From Breviolum minutum Mf 1.05b.01 (taxonomy: Eukaryota > Sar > Dinophyceae > Suessiales > Symbiodiniaceae), in the NCBI GenBank assembly GCA_000507305.1, contig DF239319.1, positions 310,001 through 374,000 of the forward strand: DNA of 64,000 nucleotides, given 5' to 3'. Below the pieces are notes generated by a model. The model saw nothing but the letters and a program-made list of their open reading frames with translations. It was not told the origin of the DNA and searched no databases. The position numbers were made by a program, and so were the translations under genes. Shown here one piece after another: positions 24,201 to 36,200 of the stretch (position 1 is its first letter; each line of letters starts with the position of its first letter).

Positions 24201-27200
24201 ATCTTAAAAACTCCTCCGTGACGCTCCACTTTGCCTTGCTGCCACGGTGCCCGAGCAGCTGCTCGGAACATCACCACGCCAGCATCTCCACATAGCCGAG
24301 TGAATCCACCTCGGAATTCTCGCCCTTCATCCACCGTGACATACTGAGGGAGTCCAAACGTACGTGCCCACACCTTCCAGAAGGTTCCCCACAGCCGATC
24401 CGGCTCCTTATTCTCCACCATCTCCACCATCTGGTAATTGGTCCCCAGGTCAACCATACTTAAAATGGGTATCGACCTAGTATTGGTATGGTCGGGAATG
24501 TAAAAGACATCAATGCCAACCACCACCCCGGGACTATAACACTTGGGCACTACTGCTGGTCTGGGTGCCTTTGGGGTCTTCTGCGCCTGGCACGTAGGGC
24601 AGACAAATGAATGTCTCACCCAACTTTGAATCTCCTCACGGATCCTCCCTGCTCTAAGGAATCGAAGGAAACTCGGCAGCGATGGGTGGCCTAAATTTGC
24701 GTGAAGCCTTCGAATCTTCCTCTTATCCTCCTCGCTCACAGCCACTCCTCCTTCTCCTCTCTCTTGCCTCTCCTGTCTTCTCTCTTCGTCTTCGATCCTG
24801 TCTCCTCTCTGTCTCACTTCTCTGGATCCTTCGAGATTTTCGACTTCTTGGTCTAGGGCATCCTCTAGATCGAAGCCTTGCTCTCCAGCTCCTTCTTCAC
24901 CTCCAAGTTCACTGTCTTCAGCAACGCCATCTTCTCCTCCAACGAAGACCTCTTGAAGCTCTTCTGGGCACATCCTTCTTTCTCCTCCATCTTTGCTCCT
25001 CAAATGCTTCTTTAGTCCTCGTACGATGGCCTTGCATAGTCTTTCAGGATAGACTTGAGCCAACGCGGCTTTTCCTCCCATCAGCGCCTCGTGCCGATGA
25101 TTTCCATTGCATCTCCTTTGAAGCTCCCTGGCAATGTACCAGGAATTCGTAATCCACATAGTTGGCTTTCGGTTCGGACCGTCCTTGACCTGCATTCCAT
25201 ATGCACACATATCAATGTAGCACACATAGACTCCTGGTTCAAGGATCAACCTCTGTAGTGCCTCTTCTCTCCAAGCCCTTGAAGTGGGAGGATGCTCGAA
25301 GGCGAAAAGCTTCCCACGCTGATGTTGCCACCAGCACACCTCAGCACCCACCGTAACATGGTGAACTCCTTCTCCAACCAGCCAAAGAGCGTCATCCCAA
25401 TCCATCTTAGGAAAATTCAGCTCCTGTAGCACTGAGAATGGCGTACATGGAGGACTGACGCATGTCAACTCGGGGTCATCCCGGGTCAACTCATTCCACA
25501 TCCTCTGGTAATCTTCGGTCTCATTCAGGTCATATCCGGTCTTGATGTCGTATGATCCTCCACATCGAAGACCGCTCCTCCTTGCTGTCTGGACAATCCG
25601 AGGTGGACTGTAGACTTCGCTCAGCTCCACCTTGAAGCTCTCTTGCGTCCTCTCAACCTCAGCATGAGCCTTTCTCAGCTTAGCCTTCAACTTCTTCGGA
25701 AGGGCAGTCTCTGACCCTTCGTCCAAAGCATCCTCCATCTCCATCCTTCTTTGGGCCTTAAGCTCTACCACACACGTCTTCATCTCATCCAGCTCCTCTG
25801 CATCAACTTCTCGAAGCTCATCGCCACATTGCTCATAGATGGCTTGAACAGCCACCAATCCATCTTCCTCCTTCATCTGCTCCACCTTCTCCTTCAGGGC
25901 ATCTCCTCGAAGCTTCACCCACGTGATGTCCTCTGAGCCGAGATTGACCTCGACTTGACCTCCTTCCTCACTTTCCGGGTTGACGCCGAGGCAGTCGACG
26001 GATCCTCCTGTTCTACCTTGCTCCACGTCAGCATCTCCAACTCGTCCTGGCAGTTCTGCAGCTCCTGCATCTCTTGCCTGAGCTTGAACTTCCCCTCGCA
26101 GAACAGGTACATCTCCGTGTCGTAGTAGTCCGGACACTCCCGGTATTTGGGCTCCAACCTCTGGCCGTACTCCTGCATCGCGATGTTGTAGATCTGGACT
26201 TCCTCCTTCAGCCTCCTGAAGCTGTACATCTCTTCTCGCATCCTGTGACGGAAATGATCCTCCATCTCCGTCCTCAATCTTGCTTGTGCCATCCTCACTT
26301 CCTCTCGAGCTCCTTGTGCATGATGCCGCTCCAGATCTCGCCTCATCCGAAGCTGAGCCTGCTCTGCCTCCTTCTTGTCCACAAACTCGCGGCTCATCAT
26401 CTGCTCCAGATCTTCCTTCAACTTCCTCACTTGATCGGCACTTCCATCTTCCTGACTCGCCTTTGAAGACGACTCCTTCTTCTTCTTGGAAGATGCCGGA
26501 CGAGTCTGGGTTGCTGCCCATCTCGAATGGCATCCCTGGCAAATCACCCAGGTTCCCCATTGGTTTCCTCCACGAACCAGGAACTCCTTGCCGTGCTTGC
26601 ACTCCTCCACATTGAAGCGTCGCCACCTTCGACTGAAGTGGCTTGAGTGCTGGTGCATTCTTGATGTACTCTGCCAACTGCTCTGGCGTTGCCTTGTTGA
26701 GATCCACGTCGACGCCAGCCACCTCCTGAGGCAACCATGAGTTCACCGACTCCTCGCACCCAATCAGCTGCTGCAGCGCAAAGACCTTGTCGAGCATTTG
26801 ATGCCAATGGGCCAACGCCTTCTTGGGGTTCTTCATCTTGGTGTCCATGGGCTGCGGTGTTTCGCCTGCTGATGCCGGAGCTTGGTTGAAAGCTTGCCGG
26901 AAGGCTGCGAGGCGGCTGCTGGACGCCATGGTTGACAGCAACGAACGAATTGCGAACTTCACAGTGCGGGTGCATACCGAGACCCTCTGCAGTCTCAGAA
27001 AAGGTTGGGCCGACATCCATCCGGAGATCACATTCTCGCAACCCGGTCACCTCTGCACCTTTTGGGAATCTGAAACCCTCACTTCCAAAATCTAAGACAT
27101 CAATTGCCACATGACCACTTGCCAACTGTTGCATCGGAACTGATTTGTTGAGTTCTCGAAAAGTCACACACTCTCGATCGACATCAACTACTGACCGAAG

Positions 27201-30200
27201 TTTGCGAAGCATCTTGATCGGCAACAACAAAGGAACATCCCCTTCGACCACTGTAGCTTCTAGAACCCCTGAAGACTGTGCAATTCCAAGTGGGATAGCT
27301 GCGATTCCTAAAACTTTTGCTTGCCCTCCAACTCCATGTGCCCTAGCCTTCTTGTTTGTGCAAGCTATCTTCAGCCCACAGTCAGCCAGGTTCTCTTTTA
27401 GTCTTTCCAATGCTTGGCTTCCAATCAAACCATCTTGTGCGGCCGTGTCGACTACCGCCAGATTGGGTCTAGTGGTCAGACCAACAAAGTAAATCGCACC
27501 ACTTGGCACTGAGACTGGTGGGCAAACTTCACAAAAACTAGAGCCCCTCAGAACACCCCTTTCAACAATGCTCTCCTCAAGCACACAATGCTCATGACAT
27601 TGCTGACTTTGTTCTTTAAAAAGCTCTTCCCCTAAGTGGTGATCAACCCCACACCACAAACTTGATGAAGTTCTGCCCAAGGCACAGAGATCACTTCCTG
27701 CTGTGACATACCAACTTTGCTGACTCATAGTGGCACCACCTGAAGACTTCGGCCCGGAAGATGCCGTAGAGGAAGCTTTGGCCATAGCTTGCCTTCCACG
27801 ACCATCAGGAGGGTTAGTACACTCCTTTGCCCAATGCCCCACCAATCCGCACCGTCCACACTTGGTGCGTAATTTGAGCTCTTCGATCTTGATCTTCTTC
27901 TTGCCACGGAAGTATGAGTTGAAACCACCCGAGCCCCGCCCGGCACCTTTGTGGCTTCCATAGTACTGACGACCTTTCTGCTGTGCGTTGAGTGCTTTCC
28001 GCACCTCCTGATAGGTTGCCAATGCCACTTGAACTTCATCTTCTTCATAAAGTGGGTCACCGTCGCGCTCTTCAATGAAGACTACCGTGTCATCCTCAAG
28101 AGCGTCCTCAGTGTCCGCCACATAGTGCTCACGCTGCTCCTCGTCATCTTCCATCATGTAGGATGCGCCACCGCCTTTGGTCTTGTGCTCTGGGATCACA
28201 CGCTCCAACTTCCTCAGACAAGCGGTCACCGTCTTCATGTCGTAGGCTCCTTTGCTCCAAGTGGAAAACTTCAGCTCTTGGCTCTCCGTCAGGGACGCCT
28301 GACGATAGGTCACGTAGCCAGCTGCTACTTCTGGGAGCTTCAAGTCCTCTTTCTCCAAAAGGTGGAATGCACGTTCCATCCTAATCAGGTACTCCTGCAT
28401 CGACTCCTTGTGCCCACGTGGTGCCCGTTCAAAGGCTCTTGGCAGACTGATCTCAAGGTGTGGAGAGAAATGGCTTTTGAGGGCCTTGACCAAATTCTCC
28501 ACTCCTCGCTCACAAGCCACCTCATCAAACTCCAAAGTGTCTGCCACTGACCTGGCAATGCCAGACAAATTGCGAAGTAATCGCACTCCCATCTTCTTCT
28601 TGTCCAGCTCTGACTCGTATTGCCATAGCTTCACATTCTTTTCAAAGGTTGGCAATTCAATGCCAGGATCCGAACCATCCCAAGTGGGAGGCGGTGGCTC
28701 TCGACCACCAGCTACAGCGGCTGCCGTCGATGTTGCGAGGACTTCTGCCCCGGTCTCCATGAGCAAGCTCCGCTACCACTGAGAAACCCCCAGATGGCAG
28801 CTCAAGGTTTTCCACGCAAAGCGGGGCCCGGTACGGGCATTGATCTTCAGCCAAAATAGGCTCCATGGAACACACATGTCCCTCGTGACTCAGCATGTTG
28901 CTATGCCACATCTGACATGAGAAAAACACGGTTCAGCCAAGTGCTTCTACGGTAAGTAGGTTTCACAGAATGATATCAGATCCCCATGAAGCATCGCTGG
29001 ATCCTCCGGTCGGAGGTATTCGCCATCAGGTCTCAGATTGGCGCAGTCCATTGCCGAGGTCTCGATATCATCAGATGGTTGGAGGATGTTCACCTGAAAT
29101 CCAACAAAAAATGCACACAGTTCGAAAGTCCGATCCATGGTTCCTTCGTATCGGCGGGAAGTCGCGACAAGTTGCATTCTTGGCAATAGCAATGGCGGTC
29201 AACAGGTAGTCGCCAGTAATCATCACAACACGGATGCCAGCGCCACGAGCAGCTACCACGGAGTCAGGCACGCCATCACCTTTGTTCCGAAAAATATTCT
29301 TTCCAAAAAGGTAGGTGCATCGCTCCTGCATTTCTATGTTGAGTGCATGAGAATGTGGCATTTAGTGATATTCCGGAGGGGAACACAACCGTCTTTTCCA
29401 AAACATCAGGGATAAAAGTGTGTTCCTCTCATGCCATCTTCTAGCTCCATGTATATGCACTTCAGAGCTTTCTCATTGTACCTGCTCCAACCTATCACTG
29501 GGTTCGGAGCACTGTGAGCATCCTCACAACCAACTCATGTCAGGGCTGGAAACCTCTAACATTTGCCAAGGTTCGTTCAGGATCGATGGAAGCCACAAGA
29601 CCAATCAGGCGCAACTGCTGGCGGCAGGCTTCGAACTTCTGGTCAGTCGTGATCTTGGCAAGGAACCAGGAACTACTGTAAATTCTCAAGCAAAACTCAG
29701 AGGAACATCTAGGATCTACACTCCCGGCCAACCTTCACTGTCCGGGCCTCTCCTTTGGGTTTAGTGATGGGGGTGAGCTTCATAGTGCTTTTTTTTTCGG
29801 GCAGTAAGCTTCTCTCTAGAGCCGCTTACAACTTACAATCGTGGTGGCATCTCCAACCAAAAAAAACTTAACTTTCTGAGTCCACTGCATCATCGTTGGA
29901 CTCATCATACCTCATTCAAAATGAGTTGGAATCGAATGAAAAGTCTCTGCCAAAGGCTTTGAAATTTGGTAAAAGGATGCTGAGATCAATTCCACCGACT
30001 TGAACTTACACATCTATCCAACCAAGCTGCGGAAGCTTTGACATTGGCCTGGCAGCAATGGCCAAGACACGCAAGGCTCGCGCAGAGTAGCCTGGCTCTG
30101 GTGGCAATGACCCATGGATATTCCCTGATTTTGAGGGATCGCAATTCGCAAGGTCGCAAAACGCGCTCAACAGCGCCCTCCTTGAATGGCTCTCTTTCAG

Positions 30201-33200
30201 CCAAGTGGCCATCAACAATCTTCAGGATGTCGGCCTTGTCCGCGTCAGTCAAGGCACCCACACCTAGGACACAACCCTTTTGGTAGCAGTTTTTCCCCGG
30301 GCAACCTTACAGACTCAATTCGCACCCTGACTGCGACAAACGATGCGATTTCCCCTGAATTCCATGTAGAAACTATGTACTTGCATTCTGCTATAATATT
30401 TGTTTCAACCGTATTTACCATATTATAGTACCATGATGTACCATGCACTATGTACTGCACTCACTTCTTTACTCCCTTCGTTCTCTTTTCGCTTGGCTCG
30501 TGGCATTCACAGCCAAGAGGCTTCCATCGGCCTTCAGCTGCTCACAGCATAGGTCAATGATGTAGTTGGGGGCCTCGGGGCTGGGAAATTCAATCTTTTG
30601 CCACCCTCGCCCTCTCTTTCTCTCTCTTTCTTTTTCTCTTTTTTTTGCTTGTCTGCTTCTCCTGTTGCTTCTTGATTTGTTGCCGCTTATATTCGGCCCC
30701 TTTGAGCTCTCTTGCACCAAGCTGTCTACCTAAGAGCCCGACACCTTTGCAAACAGTCAAGTAGTTGGTTCCTGCTGCGAGGGGGCGTCATTGAAAGGCC
30801 TGTTATGACCCGTCCGCATGTCAACCAGATGCTCTCTCATTGAGGCTATCACAGCTCCGACATGCTTTGTCATTCGAGTGTCCTGGGGGCAAAGGCATGC
30901 CACCCTCGCAGAGATGTGTGCCGCCAACCTTTGAGACTGTAAGCCTGACGTGTGCACTGCAAGAAGCCATTTGACACTATGGATCTCTGACCACTGCACC
31001 ATCTACAAAAGTAAACATATGCACAGAAATCGCGGCGCCCAGGACACTTTGTTTTGAAGGTTTCAAGTTCTTTCCTCTTTTTCCCGGCCATGCCATGACT
31101 ATTACAGCCTATGTCCCCCTACGATTGTACTGTGCTGCATCTTCTCAAGATCAAGCATGTGACATCATCTTGCGAGACGAGGAAAATGGAACTTCCAGCG
31201 CGCGAGGGTATTCACCTGGCATGCACAATCAAAGGCAACAGGAAATGGACTCAAATTTAGCATGTGGGACTATTGGCTTTTGTACCTATGCAAGACAAAG
31301 GAGCACACACCACCAAGTAAAGTTTCAGCTTGCGTTTTTCCCTCAAGAGTTTGGTCCATTATGTACAACCTCTAGTCTAGCCTAGTCCGCATCACGATAC
31401 CCTCACAACTGCGCTGTCAAGAATCAATGCCACAACTTGACCGTCCATCTGCTACCCTTTTTTGGTGCAAGTCACCGGCAATGGTTTCAGATAGACCCAC
31501 TTTGCGAGCCGCTACCACGATGGGGGCTTCGGAGGAGTTGCCCTGCAACGGGGCGAGGGTGAAGCCAGATAGGCTGGGTTCAATGGTTCAATGGAGTCGC
31601 GCCTTTGGTGTCCACTTCATCACACCAGCCTGACAGAACGGCGTGTCCAAACCTTGACCAAATAGAATTTCTATGCATTTCAATCAGATTTCCAAGTGCC
31701 TCATCCTTCTCCTTGCTGAGAGTGGTGTTGCAGCAAAGGATGGCCTTAGATATGCGGGCTGTGTCAAGCCTTCAGCTCAGCTGATACTTTTTCAGGTTTT
31801 GCCCAAAATGGTTGGCTGGTTACTTTCTCAACTACATCAATAAATCCTCCGGCAAGAAGGCAAATTTTGACACGGGTGGTGCCACGAGAATGATTGGTTC
31901 AAAATGAGCTGTGGCACTGTCAGCAAGCTGCTCTTCACACCTTAGGCTGGTGTAAATGAACAAAAATTGGCTCAAAGTTGCCTTTATGTGAGGGAATGCA
32001 TAGAAGAGTTTCGAATCTACTACAACTAGTAAGATTTCTTGAGCAAAATCATAATGCCCAACCTCTCGCACAGGTACATCCGCTGCCGCTTCAATGGCTA
32101 CCCAGTGCTATGCACACAAGATGTCTCTAGCCAAGGAGCCCATGTCGTTCTTGCCGTCCTTGCCATCCTCACGCATCACACCACCCACCTCAGAAAGCAC
32201 ATGGAGCAAATCTGCGTGGAGCAGAATAGATGTGTGGGAAGAGCATGCCCTCCCAACCATCACTACAATGGAAGTATGGACACCATTGCACTTTCAGACC
32301 CTAGACACCACGCGTACACATAATTCAGTCATGTTCTTTGGCAGGTCAAATCCAGCAGATTCCCGAATCAATACTAAATTATAAAAGCAGAAGCTCCCAC
32401 AAAGAGTCTTGTTGGATGTTGGATGCACCCCGTTCTCCCACAACCCAACAACCCCACGAAAATGTTGCCTCTGGATCGAAGCCTTTCCCGGAAACTTCGT
32501 AGGTGGTGCCGGCTGCATACATCCCCACCATGGTCATCTTTCCTCCCAACATATTGGGTGTACAGGAGTCGATTCTTTGGAAGAGTTTCTCAGATTTCAG
32601 ATAGGCTGATGGGTTATATCTATATACATACTTTCAGAATCTTTCATACATTTCTGGCTGTCGTGACTGTAGTCAAGTTAGTCATGACGCTTCCACAAGT
32701 GCCTTGCCTTCCGTAAGGGTGCCAGTCTTGTCACTGCAGATGACAGAAGCAGACCCGAGTGTTTCTACAGCAGCAATCTTTCGCACCAGCACCTCTTGCG
32801 CGACCTCAGAAACATGATAATCACAGAATCAAAAATGGCAACCTGTCCAATCATGCCAAAGCTCACAATTGTTGCAATGCCAACCAGGTAAGCAACTGAG
32901 TTGAACAGTTGAACTTTCAGGAGAAACAATGAAAACAAAAGAGTACAGCGGACAACATCCTGACAACAACCCCTGTAAAACAAAGGCCATGCCGAATCCT
33001 GGGAGCCACACCATGTCCTCAGATCCAGCGATCATCCGTCCACTAAAGTCTTAAAAAGTGTTCAATTAAATGCAGCATCAGTCCGAATGCGTGTGTGACC
33101 TCCAGGACATGACTCGTGACTGGCTCATGCCTCTATGAGTAATATGGAGTAAGTACAACTAAATCATACCAAGAAGTGCCAAGAACGCATGTGCTGCTCA

Positions 33201-36200
33201 TGATCGCAGACCTCATTGCTCCTTCCCCACCCCTATTGCAGTTGGAGCTTCACTGCATCCAATCGACCTTCAGCCAACGAGAATGTTTGACAAGTTGATG
33301 GGTCAATGCGGCGGGATGTTGATCCGCCGACTCTCGCTCACGCTACTTTTTTGCAACTAGTTTTTTTGCTTACACAATATGTATAAACATCAAATCTTGC
33401 CATCAAAGCCACTTGGAGTCCCAAGAGCCGCTTTAAAGTGGGCTTGGTGGCTTGGTGGCTTGGTGCTGCTACAATACTACCCTGTTGGTATCTTGAAGAG
33501 AAAACACTGTTGACATCTGACTCTGCTTGGCGAAACTGCTGACGTGTCAAGCAACAGGGAAATTGTCACGCAAAGCGGGATTCCTTCAGGAATTGCTGCC
33601 ACGGCCAGTGTCACAGAGACCAGAATCATGTAGAGCCAAGCCTGGAGACGGCGTGATTGCACATAGAGTCTGAAATCCAAGGTTGTTGCTTCCCTGTGAA
33701 AACAACTCAAATCATTTGGCCAATGATTGGTTGCCACAGTGCCCAGTGCCCTTTCGGTCAAAACCGCGCCAAGGGGCAGGACTTTCAGGGTTGCTGGGGT
33801 CTTTGCGGTCCGTGAGCCATCCGATGATGAAGATGCCGATCTCAGTTCATGGCTTATGTTGTCAGGGCTCGGCAGTATCGGCAACAAGAGAAGTTTGACT
33901 GGCAACGACTCTAATACAACGCTCTTTTACAAGGCTGTGCTACACAATGGCCTAGTGGTCTGCCATATCTATGTTGCATGCAAGCGCAGGAATTTATCCA
34001 CCAGGCTTGTAGTGCTACACTTGTGTCCCGGCTTAGCCGGCAAAGGCCAAAGCTGAAAAATCATTGCCTATTCTTACTTGGAGGATCAAAAAAATATCTG
34101 GTTTCCGCCGGTCCACGCAAATGATGATGGCCAAAACTCCGATTCGTGCACCTGACAGTGAAATGCAGCCATGCTTTGCGCGGCTCTTGACTTTGCAATG
34201 TTGTCTCCAGCTGTGCGTTTTCGGTGCCTTTCATCTTTTGCTCAGCTATAGGCTATATTCTCATTGATTTTCCTATATCTTTGCAATTCTTTGCCTCCTC
34301 CATCCCTGCGAACTGCACCTAGCTTGTTCAGGTTCTGCTGCAGAGGCGTCTGATTGGCTGAGGTGTCAGGGAAGCAAAAGCAGGTGGTCTTCTTAGCACT
34401 GGCCTGGCTGGTGTCACACCACGACAAACCAAAGTGCAGCAAGTGGACACCCTCAGCAAAAGAATGGCGCAAGCAAAGCTGGAGAAATGTTTGTCAAGCG
34501 AGCGTGTGCATTCATAATTCAACTCCAGAATACTTGGTCGATAGGTAAAGTGCCGTCCAAGGAGCATCGCCATTGATCAGTTGAGCGATTCGCCCAATGC
34601 CTGAGCAAAGGGCAAGATAGGCAAAGAGAAAAGCAGCCACATCCGAATGCACATGCTGAATCAGCTCAGTATGAATTTCAATAGTGGACATGATCAAAAG
34701 CAAACATCACGAAAGAACAGCGTGGAGAAGTGTGTTCCTTTGTACCTATGGGATTGACAGATGCGTGTGCTCAATGCTTGCAACTACAAGATGCGTGTGC
34801 TCATGCCAGTGTCGACCACCAAGCCCTTTCCAACGCCACTGGTGATGCTGCAGCCGGAGAATGCCATGGTCTCTGGGGTAAGCCTTGGACCCAGTCGAAC
34901 GGTCGAACGGTCGAACGGTCGAACAATCGTCATCGCTGCCAGACAAGCAGCTTCTCTGGTGCTCCTTCTTTCTTCTCCTTCACTTTTGCAGTCTTGGCCA
35001 CATCATCAGGTTCTCCTGTGGCAAAGAATTGCATCTGCTCAAAATAGCAAAGTTAAATAATCCCTTTGTTTCACTAGTTCTAGTCCTCCCACATGTGTCT
35101 TTGCTGCATGTTTTATGTTTTATCATCTTCACAGTCTGGCAGCCCAGGATTGCGCCTGTAAGGGCCATCTCACTGACCTTGAAATCCTTGGCCTCGAAGA
35201 GACGCAAGTCGGCAGGCACCACGTCTCCGGTGCCCAAGACCACCTTGGTTGTCAGTCAACATAGCACAGCCTACTTCACCCAAGCGGACGATTCAACCTG
35301 GAATGCTTTGAAGGCAAGCTGCGACATCTCCTGCCACAACGGTGGGCACAGCCACCTGCACCTCCTTTCCATCACGCAGCACCTTAAGACGTAAGATTCC
35401 AATCCTTCCAGAACTTTGCTTTAGGGAAATCTGCCCAGCCGTGATTCAAACCATCATATCCTCTGTCACTCCTTTCGACTTTATACGTCACCCTGTCACA
35501 CGACTTGCAGTCTTAAACTTGTACAGTGTATCATATCCATGTGCAGTGTGGGGGGGGGGGGGACATATAAATATGATTAAATATGTATATGTACAGGTAT
35601 AAACACAGATATATATGTTACAGTATTTTCTACATTGCATACAAACTAAGAAAAATATTGTCTACATTCAGCGGCTTGGCCTTACAGACTGACTGGGATC
35701 AGTACGTAGATGTTTGCTTGGGTCATCTTGGACAACCTTGGTGCCGAGCCACTTGTCCAGTGCTCTTGACAGCGACAGCTAGAAGTTTTGCATAGTTTTG
35801 CAGGTGGGATTATAAGCACGTAGGTTTTATTGTACATGTGCGCCCTGGTTGCAGCCACAGCAACGCCTCCAAAGCATCGCCGGCCTTGCTCTCAGTCCAT
35901 GCTGCAATGCCGGCGTTGATGAGGACGATGATACCCTCAATGGCAGGTCTTATTTCTGGCTCGACTCTGAGTGGAATGCTGCATCAATATTATTGCAATC
36001 ACATGCAATAACCAAGAGTGCCAAACTATCACGGCTCTTGTCAAGTGCTTTCCGTACATCAAAGCAGGCAAGCTTCAATGGCAATACCTGCCAGCTGTGC
36101 AAGAAGGACTTTCTTGGAAACAAATGCGCTCAAAAGAGATCAAGACATGTTCAAAACAGCAGATTCATGGGTTTGCAGCACTTTCTCTCCGCAATGATAG

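Larger units (their letters stand above)
19952..28967 (-). mobile_element. Ty1/copia-type LTR retrotransposon inserted in an ATPase copy B intron
   Basis: The element spans 9,016 bp as assembled. It has two 188-bp LTRs that read as identical and start TG and end CA, flanked by the 5-bp target duplication GAATG (19,947-19,951 and 28,968-28,972). Coding order on the minus strand is gag with a CCHC knuckle, aspartic protease, zinc-ribbon segment, integrase, reverse transcriptase, RNase H. Integrase before reverse transcriptase is the copia order. LTR identity means the insertion is recent. The element is antisense to nothing: it lies in the same orientation as the host gene. About 0.8 kb around 22,808-24,479 is duplicated across an N and is probably an assembly artefact, so the real element is likely about 8.2 kb. 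Confidence 0.95.
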
